A program made the position numbers and the translations under genes. The notes beneath the pieces are model-generated. The model saw only the letters and a list, made by a program, of their open reading frames with translations. It made no database searches and was not told where the DNA came from. A stretch of 64,000 nucleotides of DNA. Origin: Pseudomonas sp. GD04091 (GTDB lineage: Bacteria > Pseudomonadota > Gammaproteobacteria > Pseudomonadales > Pseudomonadaceae). This document shows, piece by piece, positions 41,471-50,514 of this stretch (positions are counted from its first letter, which is position 1; each line of letters starts with the position of its first letter). The DNA is taken from positions 1-64,000 of the forward strand of contig NZ_JAOEBG010000030.1 of NCBI RefSeq assembly GCF_029836165.1, read 5' to 3'.

Positions 41471-43012
41471 ATGAGCGATTACACAGAAGCCGGACGCCCA
41501 CCCGACGTGGCGTCCGACTCGGGCAACACCCCACGCAGCAAGGGCCTGGCCAAGGGCCGCCTCGGTCTGCTGGCCAGCGTCGTGCTGGGCATTTCCACCA
41601 TCGCCCCGGTCTACACCCTGACCGGGGCGCTCGGCCCGACCGTGCGCGAAGTCGGCGCCCATCTGCCGGCGGTGTTCATCGTCGGCTTCCTGCCGATGCT
41701 GCTGGTGGCCCTGGGCTACCGCGAGCTGAACTCGGCGGAGCCTGACAGCGGCACGTCCTTCACCTGGTCGGCCCGCGCCTTCGGCCCGATGATCGGCTGG
41801 ATCGGTGGCTGGGGCCTGGTGGTGGCCACCACCATCGTGCTGTCCAACCTGGCTGGGGTGGCGGTGGACTTCTTCTACCTGTTCCTGGCCCAGATCACCG
41901 GCAACCAGGAACTGGCGGCGCTGGCGGACAACTTGCTGGTCAACGTCACCACCTGTTGCGTGTTCATCGCCCTGGCGGTGTGGATATGTTGTCGCGGCAT
42001 GGCCACTACCATGACGGTGCAGTACGGTCTGGTGGCCTTGCAGTTGCTGGTGCTGATCGGCTTTGCCTTCGCCGCGTTCGGCGAGACCACGGCGCCGCCT
42101 CCGCTGGAATTCGACTTCGCCTGGTTCAACCCGTTCGGCGTCGAGTCGTTCTCCGCCTTCGCCGCGGGTCTGTCGCTGTCGATCTTCATCTTCTGGGGCT
42201 GGGACGTGTGCCTGACCGTCAGCGAAGAGTCGGTCGGCAGTGAAGAGGTACCCGGCAAGGCCGCCACCTGGACCGTGCTGCTGATCCTCGGCCTGTACCT
42301 GCTCACCGCCATCGCCACCCTGCAGTTCGCCGGGATCAGCGAGCATGGCCTGGGCCTGGGCAATCCGCGCATCCAGGAGAACGTCTTCGCCCACCTGGCG
42401 GGCCCGGTCATGGGGCCGTTGGCGATCCTGATGTCCATCGCGGTGCTGGCCAGCACCGCCGCCTCGCTGCAGTCGACCTTCGTCTCGCCGGCGCGCACCC
42501 TGCTTGCCATGGGCTACTACGGCGCGGTGCCGCAGCGCTTCGCCAAGGTGTGCCCGCGTTCGCAGACGCCGCGCTACGCGACCATCTGCGCCGGTATTGC
42601 CGCGGGCCTGTTCTACGTGACCATGCGCACGCTGAGCGAGAACGTGCTGGCCGACACCATCACTGCCCTGGGCATGATGATCTGCTTCTACTACTCGCTG
42701 ACCGCGTTCGCCTGTGTGTGGTACTTCCGCCACAGCCTGTTCGACAGCGTGCGTCACTTCTTCATGCGCGGCGTATGTCCGCTGGTGGGCGGGGCGATCC
42801 TGTCGGTGATCTTCGTGCGCACCGCCATCGACAGCGCTTCGCCGGACTTCGGCAGCGGCTCGCATGTGGGCGGGCTGGGGCTGGTGTTCGTGATCGCGGC
42901 GATCATCTCGGCACTGGGGATCGTGCTGATGATGCTGTCGCGGCTGCGAGCGCCGGCGTATTTCCTCGGGGCTACCCTGCGTCAGCAGGCGACCATTCAG
43001 TTGCAGGACTAA
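41471..43012 (+). CDS. APC-family amine/amino-acid permease
   Basis: Inner-membrane permease of 513 residues with about 12 hydrophobic segments. The first helix contains LASVVLGISTIAPVYTLTGALGP, typical of the APC superfamily; GWDVCLTVSEESVGSEEVPGKA lies between helices 6 and 7. Position after puuA-puuD suggests putrescine uptake, but substrate is inferred. A 113-base gap with a small GGGCC/GGCCC hairpin separates it from puuD, so it may be partly independent. Confidence 0.85.
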   Translation: MSDYTEAGRPPDVASDSGNTPRSKGLAKGRLGLLASVVLGISTIAPVYTLTGALGPTVREVGAHLPAVFIVGFLPMLLVALGYRELNSAEPDSGTSFTWSARAFGPMIGWIGGWGLVVATTIVLSNLAGVAVDFFYLFLAQITGNQELAALADNLLVNVTTCCVFIALAVWICCRGMATTMTVQYGLVALQLLVLIGFAFAAFGETTAPPPLEFDFAWFNPFGVESFSAFAAGLSLSIFIFWGWDVCLTVSEESVGSEEVPGKAATWTVLLILGLYLLTAIATLQFAGISEHGLGLGNPRIQENVFAHLAGPVMGPLAILMSIAVLASTAASLQSTFVSPARTLLAMGYYGAVPQRFAKVCPRSQTPRYATICAGIAAGLFYVTMRTLSENVLADTITALGMMICFYYSLTAFACVWYFRHSLFDSVRHFFMRGVCPLVGGAILSVIFVRTAIDSASPDFGSGSHVGGLGLVFVIAAIISALGIVLMMLSRLRAPAYFLGATLRQQATIQLQD

Positions 43013-43018
43013 TGCATG

Positions 43019-43138
43019 GGGGCGCTTTGCGCCCCTATCGCGACACAAGGCCGCTCCCACAGGCGATCGCGTCAGTCCATATTGACGCGATCCCTTGTGG
43101 GAGCGGCCTCGTATCGCGAAAGGGCCTCGAAGAGGCCC
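43019..43138. repeat. REP pair with nested loop hairpin
   Basis: Outer mini-hairpins GGGGCGC-TTT-GCGCCCC (43019-43035) and GGGCCTC-GAA-GAGGCCC (43122-43138). Arms about 43038-43061 and 43095-43119 carry a few mismatches. The loop itself holds a perfect 10-bp repeat GATCGCGTCA/TGACGCGATC (43065-43092). Lies between the permease and gmk, which are convergent. Confidence 0.88.
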
Positions 43139-43148
43139 CCGGCGGTCT

Positions 43149-43769
43149 TCAGCCGATCAGCTGCTTGAGCAACTCACCATGCCGCGCCTGCTGTTTCTTC
43201 AGCAACAGGCGATTTGAGGCGAATACCGCCTTCATTTCTTCCAGCGCCACGTCGAAGTCATCGTTGATGATGACGTACTCATACTCGTCGTAGTGCACCA
43301 TCTCGCTGACCGCTTCCTTCATGCGCCCGGCGATGATTTCCTCGCTGTCCTGGCCGCGACCGTCCAGACGCTGGCGCAGAGCCTCCTGGCTAGGCGGCAG
43401 GATGAAGATCGAACGCGCCTCGGGCATCAGCTTGCGCACCTGCTGGGCACCCTGCCAGTCGATCTCGAGGATCAGGTCGTAGCCCTGGTCGAGGGTTTCC
43501 TGCAGGGCGCTGCGCGAGGTGCCGTAGAAGTTGCCGAACACCTCGGCGTGTTCGACGAAGTCGCCCTTGGTGATCAGCGCCTTGAATTCTTCGTGGGCGA
43601 CGAAGTGATAGTTCACTCCGTGTTCTTCGCCCGGACGCATGGCGCGAGTGGTGTGGGAAACCGAGACGCGGACGTTCGGGTCGTCCTTGCGCAGTGCCGT
43701 GACCAGGCTGGTCTTGCCGGCGCCGGACGGGGCCGAGACGATGTAGAGGGTGCCGCTGCTGTGATTCAT
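43149..43769 (-). CDS. gmk: Guanylate kinase
   Basis: Cytoplasmic kinase of 206 residues converting GMP to GDP. P-loop SAPSGAGKTS (about 10-19), GMP-binding VSHTTRAMRPGEEHGVNYHF (37-56) and lid region with LPPSQEALRQRL. ATG 43769 follows a weak ACCCC tract; the N-terminal MNHSSGTLYIVSAPSG is standard. Downstream of yicC by 13 bases, the usual pair. Confidence 0.97.
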   Translation of the reverse strand: MNHSSGTLYIVSAPSGAGKTSLVTALRKDDPNVRVSVSHTTRAMRPGEEHGVNYHFVAHEEFKALITKGDFVEHAEVFGNFYGTSRSALQETLDQGYDLILEIDWQGAQQVRKLMPEARSIFILPPSQEALRQRLDGRGQDSEEIIAGRMKEAVSEMVHYDEYEYVIINDDFDVALEEMKAVFASNRLLLKKQQARHGELLKQLIG

Positions 43770-43782
43770 GGTAGGGGTGGCC

Positions 43783-44646
43783 TTACTCGATGTTCTGTAC
43801 TTGTTCACGCATCTGCTCGATCAGCACCTTCAGGTTGACCGCCGCTTGCGTGCTGCGTGGGTCGAAGGCCTTGGAGCCGAGGGTGTTGGCTTCGCGGTTG
43901 AGCTCCTGCATCAGGAAGTCCAGGCGTCGACCGGCGGCGCCGCCGGACTTGAGCACCCGGCGCACTTCGGTGACGTGGGTGCTGAGGCGGTCCAGCTCTT
44001 CGGCGACGTCGCTCTTCTGCGCCAGCAGGACCATTTCCTGCTCCAGGCGCTGCGGGTCGAGCTCGGCCTGCATGTCGCCGAAGCGGTCGAGGATCTTCTG
44101 CCTTTGCGCGGCCAGCATCTGCGGCACCAGGGCGCGCAGGGTGGCCACTTCGCCCGCCATGCTGTCCAGGCGCTCGTTGATCAGCCGGGCCAATTCGGCA
44201 CCTTCGCGCTGACGGCCTGCCTTGAGCTCGCTCAGGGCGTCGTTGAACAGGGCAACGGCTTCGGCGTTGAGCGCCTGCGGATCCGTCGCGTCAGCCACCA
44301 GCACGCCCGGCCAGGCCAGCACCTCCAGCGGGTTGAGCGGTGCCGGCTGCTTGATCAGGCTGGCGACGGTCTCGGCGGCGGCGACCAGCTGCGCGGCACG
44401 CTCGCGATCGACCTGCAGTGGCTTGCCGGTGCTGTCCTCGCTCAGGCGCAGGGTGCATTCGACCTTGCCACGGGACAGGCCTTGGCGCAGGCCTTCACGC
44501 ACGGCACCTTCGAGGTCGCGCAGGGCTTCGGGCAGGCGCAGATGGGGTTCGAGATAGCGGTGGTTGACCGAGCGCAGCTCCCAGATCAGGGTGCCTTGGC
44601 TGCCAGCGCGCTCGACACGAGCAAAAGCGGTCATGCTATGCACCAT
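43783..44646 (-). CDS. yicC: YicC-family endoribonuclease-like protein
   Basis: Protein of 287 residues with YicC N-terminal (1-155) and DUF1732 (205-287) domains. MVHSMTAFARVE and LRSVNHRYLEPHLRLPE are diagnostic at the start, FLMQELNREANTLGSKA at the end. Family members have been reported to act in RNA turnover. It is divergent from rph and precedes gmk, a conserved neighbourhood for RNA and nucleotide metabolism. Confidence 0.93.
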   Translation of the reverse strand: MVHSMTAFARVERAGSQGTLIWELRSVNHRYLEPHLRLPEALRDLEGAVREGLRQGLSRGKVECTLRLSEDSTGKPLQVDRERAAQLVAAAETVASLIKQPAPLNPLEVLAWPGVLVADATDPQALNAEAVALFNDALSELKAGRQREGAELARLINERLDSMAGEVATLRALVPQMLAAQRQKILDRFGDMQAELDPQRLEQEMVLLAQKSDVAEELDRLSTHVTEVRRVLKSGGAAGRRLDFLMQELNREANTLGSKAFDPRSTQAAVNLKVLIEQMREQVQNIE

Positions 44647-44827
44647 GGGGAGTACCTCGCGTAATCAGGTGAACGGGGAGCCTGTCGGCTGCAAGGCGCA
44701 GGATTGTAGCGCAGTGCGGCCCAGGCGCCCAATCCACCCATGCTACCGGCCCATCTGCAGCCCGTAGGAAAAGGCGACAGGCTGCGCGACCGCGACGACA
44801 GGCGTGCCTTCGCCGGGCTGCGGGCCC

Positions 44828-44833
44828 TATAAT
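44828..44833 (+). promoter_or_regulatory. -10 box of rph
   Basis: Perfect TATAAT 38 bases before the rph start, in the divergent spacer (44647-44870) with yicC. No good -35 is visible. Confidence 0.6.
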
Positions 44834-44870
44834 GCTCGGCAGATTCAAAGTCCCGGTACAGGTATCCCAG

Positions 44871-45593
44871 ATGAAACGTCCAAGTGGTCGCGCCGCCGAT
44901 CAGCTCCGCTCGATCCGCATTACCCGCAACTACACCAAGCACGCCGAGGGATCGGTACTGGTCGAGTTCGGTGACACCAAAGTCATCTGCACGGTCAGCG
45001 TCGAGAATGGTGTCCCCCGCTTCCTCAAAGGTCAGGGCCAAGGCTGGCTGACTGCCGAATACGGCATGCTGCCGCGCTCCACCGGCGAGCGTAACCAGCG
45101 TGAAGCCAGCCGCGGCAAGCAAGGTGGCCGCACCCTCGAGATCCAACGCCTGATTGGCCGTTCCCTGCGCGCCGCGCTGGACATGAGCAAGCTCGGCGAC
45201 ATCACCCTGTACGTCGACTGCGACGTGATTCAGGCCGATGGCGGCACCCGTACCGCCTCGATCACCGGCGCGATGGTCGCCCTGTGCGACGCGCTGGCGG
45301 TGATCAAGAAGCGTGGCGGCCTGAAGGGCGGCAACCCGCTCAAGCACATGATCGCCGCCGTGTCGGTGGGAATGTACCAGGGCGAGGCCGTGCTCGACCT
45401 CGATTACCTCGAGGACTCCGCCGCCGAGACCGACCTCAACGTGGTCATGACCAGCGCCGGTGGCTTCATCGAAGTGCAGGGCACCGCCGAAGGCGCGCCA
45501 TTCCAGCCTGAAGACTTCAACGCCATGCTGGCGCTGGCGCAAAAAGGCATGGGCGAGATCTTCGAGCTGCAGCAGGCCGCGCTCGCCGACTGA
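44871..45593 (+). CDS. rph: Ribonuclease PH
   Basis: Phosphorolytic 3'-5' exoribonuclease of 240 residues that trims tRNA 3' ends. MKRPSGRAADQLRSIRITRNYTKHAEGSVL is the standard N terminus; the phosphate-binding tract STGERNQREASRGKQGGRT (near 80-98) is intact, unlike the frameshifted E. coli K-12 gene. ATG 44871; the frame extends 13 codons upstream across the -10 box and is rejected. Confidence 0.97.
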   Translation: MKRPSGRAADQLRSIRITRNYTKHAEGSVLVEFGDTKVICTVSVENGVPRFLKGQGQGWLTAEYGMLPRSTGERNQREASRGKQGGRTLEIQRLIGRSLRAALDMSKLGDITLYVDCDVIQADGGTRTASITGAMVALCDALAVIKKRGGLKGGNPLKHMIAAVSVGMYQGEAVLDLDYLEDSAAETDLNVVMTSAGGFIEVQGTAEGAPFQPEDFNAMLALAQKGMGEIFELQQAALAD

Positions 45594-45617
45594 CAGCACG
45601 CCAGGGAGGTGCGGAAC

Positions 45618-45953
45618 ATGAACGATGTCCGGCAGTGGGCGATGTTCTGCCACCTCTCGGCGCTGCTCGGGCTGGTGCTGCCGCTCGGGCATCTGCTCGG
45701 TCCGCTGGTGCTGTGGCACCTTAAGCGCGAGCAGGATCCTTTCATCGATGCCCAGGGCAAGGAGGCGCTGAACTTTCAGATCAGCGTGACCATTGCCGGG
45801 TTCGTCTGCTTCCTGCTGATGTTCGTGGTCATCGGGATCGTGCTGTTCGCCGCGCTGATGGTGGCAGTGCTGATCCTGATCATCCTGGCGGCGGTGAGGG
45901 CCAATGAAGGGAAGCCGTATCGGTACCCCTGGATCTGGCGGCCGATCAGATAA
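45618..45953 (+). CDS. DUF4870 membrane protein
   Basis: Small inner-membrane protein of 111 residues with three hydrophobic segments (about 10-32, 54-75, 76-95) and a short conserved hydrophilic part GPLVLWHLKREQDPFIDAQG. Matches the DUF4870 pattern (WHL...P.ID..GKEALNFQ). Function unknown. GGGAGG precedes ATG 45618. It lies 24 bases after rph and probably shares its mRNA, ending at a strong terminator. Confidence 0.85.
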   Translation: MNDVRQWAMFCHLSALLGLVLPLGHLLGPLVLWHLKREQDPFIDAQGKEALNFQISVTIAGFVCFLLMFVVIGIVLFAALMVAVLILIILAAVRANEGKPYRYPWIWRPIR

Positions 45954-45957
45954 GCAT

Positions 45958-45987
45958 GAAAAAGCCGACCTGATGGTCGGCTTTTTT
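45958..45987. terminator. Bidirectional terminator between DUF4870 and crc
   Basis: AAAGCCGACC (45961-45970), loop TGAT, GGTCGGCTTT (45975-45984), flanked by A on one side and T on the other. Serves both converging genes. Confidence 0.9.
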
Positions 45988-46000
45988 GTGCGTGCCATCC

Positions 46001-46780
46001 TCAGATGGTCAGCGTCCAGTCGTAGTCCACGATCAATGGCGCGTGCTGGGAGAAGCGCGGCTGACGCGGCAGGCGGGCGTTGCGCACGAAGCGGCGCAGG
46101 CCAGGGGTAAGGATCTGGTAGTCGAACCGGTAGCCCAGGTTGAGCATCTCGGCCTGCTCGTTGTCCGGCCACCAGCTGTACTGGTCGCCTTCACGGCTGA
46201 CTTCACGCAGCGCGTCGACATAGCCCATGTCGCCGGTGATCGCATCCATCCAGGCGCGCTCAGGGGGCAGGAAACCAACCGCCTGCTGGCTGTCACGCCA
46301 GTTCTTGATATCGAGCTTCTGCTGCGCCACGTAGAACGAACCGCAGTAGATGTACTCGCGGCGCTTGCGACGTTGCTTGTCCAGGTACTTGGCGAAGTCG
46401 TCCATCAACTTGAACTTCTGGTTCAAGTCTTCGTCGCCGTTCATGCCCGAAGGCAGCAACAGGCTGGCAATACTGACTTTGTCGAAATCTGCTTGCAGAT
46501 AACGCCCGTAGCGATCGGCTGTCTCGAAGCCCAGGCCGGTGATGACTGCCTTGGGCTGCATGCGCGAGTACAGTGCCACGCCACCTTGGGTGGGCACCTC
46601 CGCATCGCAGGCGTAAAGGAAATAGCCATCGAGCTGGAAAGCTGGGTCGTCGAGTTCAAAGGCCGAGGCGCGGGTATCCTGAAGGCAGATGACGTCGGCA
46701 TTCTGGGCTTGCAACCAGCTGAGCAATCCACGCTCGGCCGCAGCCTGAATGCCATTTACGTTCACACTGATGATCCGCAT
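46001..46780 (-). CDS. crc: Catabolite repression control protein Crc
   Basis: Post-transcriptional co-repressor of 259 residues in Pseudomonas carbon catabolite repression; helps Hfq hold A-rich sites on target mRNAs. It has the exonuclease III/EEP fold from start (MRIISVNVNGIQAAAERG) to end (SQHAPLIVDYDW), but the catalytic GDxN-type motif is replaced (YIYCGSFYVAQQKLDIKNW), in keeping with no nuclease activity. ATG 46780 gives the known length. Divergent from pyrE. Confidence 0.96.
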   Translation of the reverse strand: MRIISVNVNGIQAAAERGLLSWLQAQNADVICLQDTRASAFELDDPAFQLDGYFLYACDAEVPTQGGVALYSRMQPKAVITGLGFETADRYGRYLQADFDKVSIASLLLPSGMNGDEDLNQKFKLMDDFAKYLDKQRRKRREYIYCGSFYVAQQKLDIKNWRDSQQAVGFLPPERAWMDAITGDMGYVDALREVSREGDQYSWWPDNEQAEMLNLGYRFDYQILTPGLRRFVRNARLPRQPRFSQHAPLIVDYDWTLTI

Positions 46781-46860
46781 AAATGGCCCCAAAAATCTCG
46801 TGCGTGTATGATACCCGAGCTCAACACATTTAGCTAAATCCGTGGTGTCCGGGACCTTTC

Positions 46861-47502
46861 ATGCAGCCGTATCAGCGCGACTTCATCCGTTTTGCCATCG
46901 ATCGCGGCGTTCTGCGCTTCGGTGAATTCACCCTGAAATCGGGACGTACCAGCCCGTATTTCTTCAATGCCGGCCTGTTCAACACAGGCTCCGCGCTGGC
47001 CCAGCTGGGGCGTTGCTACGCCGCGGCGATCGTCGACAGCAAGATCCCGTTCGACGTCCTGTTCGGCCCGGCCTACAAAGGCATTCCCCTGGCGGCGGCC
47101 ACTGCCGTGGCCCTCGCCGAGCAGCACCAGCTCGACGTGCCATGGTGCTTCAACCGCAAGGAAGCCAAGGATCACGGTGAAGGCGGCAGCCTGGTCGGCG
47201 CTCCGCTGGCCGGCGACGTGCTGATCATCGACGACGTGATCACCGCCGGTACCGCCATCCGCGAGGTCATGCAGATCATCAACGCCCAGCAGGCCAAGGC
47301 CGCCGGCGTGCTGATCGCGCTGAACCGCGAGGAGCGTGGCAATGGCGAGCTGTCGGCGATCCAGGAAGTCGAGCGCGACTTCGCTATCCCGGTGGTGAGC
47401 ATCGTCTCGCTGACCCAGGTGCTGGAGTTCCTGGCCGACGATCCTCAGCTCAAGCAGCATCTGCCGGCGGTCGAGGCGTATCGCGCTCAGTACGGGATCT
47501 GA
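46861..47502 (+). CDS. pyrE: Orotate phosphoribosyltransferase
   Basis: Pyrimidine-synthesis enzyme of 213 residues that joins orotate and PRPP to orotidine 5'-phosphate. PRPP motif VLIIDDVITAGTAIRE (about 120-135) and the N-terminal FGEFTLKSGRTSPYFFNAG are diagnostic. TATGAT at 46807-46812 may be its -10. It is divergent from crc and ends at a strong terminator. Confidence 0.97.
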   Translation: MQPYQRDFIRFAIDRGVLRFGEFTLKSGRTSPYFFNAGLFNTGSALAQLGRCYAAAIVDSKIPFDVLFGPAYKGIPLAAATAVALAEQHQLDVPWCFNRKEAKDHGEGGSLVGAPLAGDVLIIDDVITAGTAIREVMQIINAQQAKAAGVLIALNREERGNGELSAIQEVERDFAIPVVSIVSLTQVLEFLADDPQLKQHLPAVEAYRAQYGI

Positions 47503-47518
47503 TTCCGGCTCGACAATG

Positions 47519-47553
47519 AAAAAGGCGACCTTCGCAGGAAGGTCGCCTTTTTT
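47519..47553. terminator. Terminator of pyrE
   Basis: Stem of 14 bp (47519-47532 with 47539-47552), loop CGCAGG, T6 tail and A5 on the other side, so it also can serve argB from the opposite direction. Confidence 0.92.
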
Positions 47554-47568
47554 GTGTCGCTGTTCCGG

Positions 47569-47596
47569 CCTCTTCGCGGGCTTGTCCGCGAAGAGG
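47569..47596. repeat. Short REP-like palindrome
   Basis: CCTCTTCGCGG (47569-47579) pairs with CCGCGAAGAGG (47586-47596). It has the CGCGGG centre of one REP variant but lacks the GCTCCCAC arm. Lies between pyrE and argB terminal ends. Confidence 0.65.
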
Positions 47597-47609
47597 CCAG
47601 TGCAGGTTG

Positions 47610-48515
47610 TCAGTGCCGCTTGCGGTTGGTGATCAGTGTGCCCACGCCGCTGTCGGTGAAGATCTCCAGCAGTACGGCATTCGGCACGCGACCGTCGATG
47701 ATGTGCGAGCTGTTGACGCCACCCTGGACCGCATCCAGCGCGCATTTGATCTTCGGCAGCATGCCGCCGTAGATGGTGCCGTCGGCGATCAGTTCGTTGA
47801 CCTGCTCGGTGGTCAGCCCGGTGAGCACCTCGCCCTGCTTGTCCATCAGGCCGGCGATATTGGTCAGCAGCATCAGCTTCTCGGCCTTCAGTGCCTCGGC
47901 CACCTTGCCGGCCACCAGGTCGGCGTTGATGTTGTAGGACTCGCCATTGGCGCCTACGCCGATCGGTGCGATCACTGGAATGAAGTCACCCTTGACCAGC
48001 ATGTTCAGCAGGTCGGTGTTGACGCTCACGACTTCGCCCACGTGGCCGATGTCGATGATTTCCGGGGTGGTCATCTCCGGGGTCTGGCGGGTGACGGTCA
48101 GCTTCTTGGCGCGGATCAGTTCCGCGTCCTTGCCGGTCAGGCCGATGGCGCTGCCGCCGTGGCGGTTGATCAGGTTGACGATGTCCTTGTTCACCTGGCC
48201 ACCGAGGACCATCTCCACTACATCCATGGTCGCCGCGTCGGTGACGCGCATGCCGTCGATGAAGTGGCTCTCGATCGACAGGCGCTTGAGCAGGTCGCCG
48301 ATCTGCGGGCCGCCACCATGCACGACCACCGGGTTGATGCCCACGGCCTTCATCAGCACGATGTCACGGGCGAAGCCGGTCTTGAGCTCTTCGCTCTCCA
48401 TCGCGTTGCCGCCGTACTTGATCACCAGAGTCTTGCCGACGAAGCGGCGAATGTAAGGCAGTGCTTCGGACAAAACCTCGGCTACATGGGAAGCGGCATC
48501 GCGATCGAGGGTCAT
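47610..48515 (-). CDS. argB: Acetylglutamate kinase
   Basis: Arginine-pathway kinase of 301 residues phosphorylating N-acetylglutamate. KYGGNAM near 33 (ATP phosphate binding), VVHGGGPQIGDLL near 65 (acetylglutamate binding) and the C-terminal NADLVAGKVAEALKAEKLMLLTNI region are present. The N-terminal helix (residues 1-20) is the type found in arginine-inhibited hexameric enzymes. It lies 30 bases after algC. Confidence 0.96.
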   Translation of the reverse strand: MTLDRDAASHVAEVLSEALPYIRRFVGKTLVIKYGGNAMESEELKTGFARDIVLMKAVGINPVVVHGGGPQIGDLLKRLSIESHFIDGMRVTDAATMDVVEMVLGGQVNKDIVNLINRHGGSAIGLTGKDAELIRAKKLTVTRQTPEMTTPEIIDIGHVGEVVSVNTDLLNMLVKGDFIPVIAPIGVGANGESYNINADLVAGKVAEALKAEKLMLLTNIAGLMDKQGEVLTGLTTEQVNELIADGTIYGGMLPKIKCALDAVQGGVNSSHIIDGRVPNAVLLEIFTDSGVGTLITNRKRH

Positions 48516-48545
48516 GCAGGGCTCCAGGTAAGGAACGGATAGTCG

Positions 48546-49943
48546 TCAGAACGGCAGTTGCAGGCCTGGTTGGACCCGCAGCAACTGCGTGCGGAATACA
48601 GCCTTGATTCGGTCGAGTTCTGCCGCGCTGTCGGCCTCGAAGCGCAGTACCAGCACCGGCGTGGTGTTGGAAGCACGGACCAGGCCCCAGCCGTGGGGAT
48701 AGTCGACCCGCACACCGTCGATGGTGGTCAGGTTGGCGTCGCCCCAGTCGGCGTTGCGTTGCAGAGCATCAATGATGCTGAATTTACCCTCGTCGGTCAC
48801 ATCAATGTTGATTTCCGGCGTGGAAATATCATTGGGGAACGCGGCGAACAGGCTTTCGGCGTCCTGCCCGGCCTTGCTGAGGATCTCCAGCAGGCGCGCG
48901 GCGCTGTAGATGCCGTCGTCGAAGCCGTACCAGCGCTCCTTGATGAAGATGTGGCCGCTCATCTCGCCGGCGAGCAAGGAGCCGGTCTGCTTCATCTTCT
49001 TCTTGATCAACGAGTGGCCAGTCTTCCACATTAGCGCACGGCCACCGTGCTGTTCGATCAGCGGGGTCAGGCGGCGAGTGCACTTGACGTCGAAGATGAT
49101 CTCGGCGCCCGGGTTGCGCGACAGCACGTCCTGGGCGAACAGCATCAGCAGGCGGTCGGGGTAGACGATGCTGCCGGTGTTGGTCACCACGCCGACGCGG
49201 TCGCCGTCGCCGTCGAAGGCCAGGCCGATATCGGCGCCGGTCTCTTTCACCTTGGCGATCAGGTCTTCCAGGTTCTCTGGCTTGCCCGGGTCCGGGTGGT
49301 GGTTGGGGAAGTTGCCGTCGACCTCGCAGAACAGTGGGATCACGTCGCAACCCAGGGCTTCGATCAGTTGCGGAGCGACCACGCCGGCGGCGCCGTTGCC
49401 GCAGTCCACCACCACTTTCAGGCGCTTGGCCAGTTTCACGTCGTCGGTGATCTGCTGGAAGTAGCGGTCGAGGATCTCGACTTTTTCCACACGCCCTTCG
49501 CCACGGCTCAGGTCGTTGGTCTTCAGGCGGGTCAGCAGGGCCTGGATCTGTTCGTTGGCCAGGGTGTCGCCAGCGATGACGATCTTGAAACCGTTGTAGT
49601 CCGAAGGGTTGTGGCTGCCGGTGAGCATCACCCCCGACTTGCCGGCCAGCACGTTGGCGGCGTAGTACAGTGCGGGAGTCGGTACCAGGCCTACGTCGCT
49701 GACCTGGCAGCCGGCGTCGACCAGGCCCTTGATCAGTTGCTCGACCAGCATCGGGCCGGACAGGCGGCCATCGCGGCCGACCGAAATCTGCGGCTCGCCC
49801 TGGGCGAGGGTCTGGGCGCCGATGGCGCGGCCGATCCAGTAGGCGGTTTCGGCGTGCAGGTTCTTGCCGACCACGCCGCGAATGTCATAGGCGCGGAAGA
49901 TGCTGTCGGGCAGTGCGGGGACCAGGTGGGCCATGTCGTTCAT
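48546..49943 (-). CDS. algC: Phosphomannomutase/phosphoglucomutase
   Basis: Interconverts 1- and 6-phosphates of mannose and glucose for alginate, LPS and rhamnolipid sugars. The 465-residue protein has the phosphoserine loop TGSHNPSDYNG (Ser110), metal loop DGDGDRVG near 249 and the C-terminal phosphate-binding RASNTTPVLVLRFEAD. Start ATG 49943 is supported by GGAG upstream; an ATG five codons earlier has no ribosome binding site. Between dut and argB, a standard Pseudomonas arrangement. Confidence 0.95.
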   Translation of the reverse strand: MNDMAHLVPALPDSIFRAYDIRGVVGKNLHAETAYWIGRAIGAQTLAQGEPQISVGRDGRLSGPMLVEQLIKGLVDAGCQVSDVGLVPTPALYYAANVLAGKSGVMLTGSHNPSDYNGFKIVIAGDTLANEQIQALLTRLKTNDLSRGEGRVEKVEILDRYFQQITDDVKLAKRLKVVVDCGNGAAGVVAPQLIEALGCDVIPLFCEVDGNFPNHHPDPGKPENLEDLIAKVKETGADIGLAFDGDGDRVGVVTNTGSIVYPDRLLMLFAQDVLSRNPGAEIIFDVKCTRRLTPLIEQHGGRALMWKTGHSLIKKKMKQTGSLLAGEMSGHIFIKERWYGFDDGIYSAARLLEILSKAGQDAESLFAAFPNDISTPEINIDVTDEGKFSIIDALQRNADWGDANLTTIDGVRVDYPHGWGLVRASNTTPVLVLRFEADSAAELDRIKAVFRTQLLRVQPGLQLPF

Positions 49944-50053
49944 CTCTGGGGACTCCATAAGTCAAAGGCTTCTGGGCAGGCGCAAACTGAACGCTTGGAC
50001 GGCGGTTTCGCCAGAGAGTTCGCCATCCATGGCCCGAACGGTCCGCTGTCGGC

Positions 50054-50509
50054 TCAGCGGGTACCGGAGTGGCCGAAGCCACCGGCGCCGCGCTGGGTCT
50101 CGTCGAACTGCTCGACGATGTCGAAGTGCGCCTGCACCACCGGCACCAGGATCAGCTGCGCGATGCGCTCGCCGACGGCGATGGTGAACGGCGTGTTACC
50201 GCGGTTCCAGCAGGACACCATCAGCTCGCCCTGGTAGTCCGAGTCGATCAGTCCGACCAGATTGCCCAGCACGATGCCGTGCTTGTGGCCCAGGCCCGAG
50301 CGCGGCAGGATCATGGCCGCCAGGCCCGGGTCGCCGATGTACACCGACAGGCCGGTGGGGATCAGCAGGGTCTGGCCCGGCTCGAGAACGGTGTCTTCCT
50401 TGAGCAGGGCGCGCAGGTCCAGGCCGGCGGAGCCGGGGGTGGCGTACTGCGGCAGGGGGAATTCGGTGCCCAGGCGTGGGTCGAGGATCTTGGCTTGAAG
50501 AGCGTGCAT
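50054..50509 (-). CDS. dut: dUTP diphosphatase
   Basis: Trimeric dUTPase of 151 residues producing dUMP and keeping uracil out of DNA. Five family motifs are visible, among them AGLDLRA, PRSGLGHKHGI, GLIDSDYQGE and the C-terminal RGAGGFGHSGTR that closes over the substrate. It follows coaBC by five bases on the same strand. Confidence 0.97.
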   Translation of the reverse strand: MHALQAKILDPRLGTEFPLPQYATPGSAGLDLRALLKEDTVLEPGQTLLIPTGLSVYIGDPGLAAMILPRSGLGHKHGIVLGNLVGLIDSDYQGELMVSCWNRGNTPFTIAVGERIAQLILVPVVQAHFDIVEQFDETQRGAGGFGHSGTR

Positions 50510-50514
50510 GTAAC

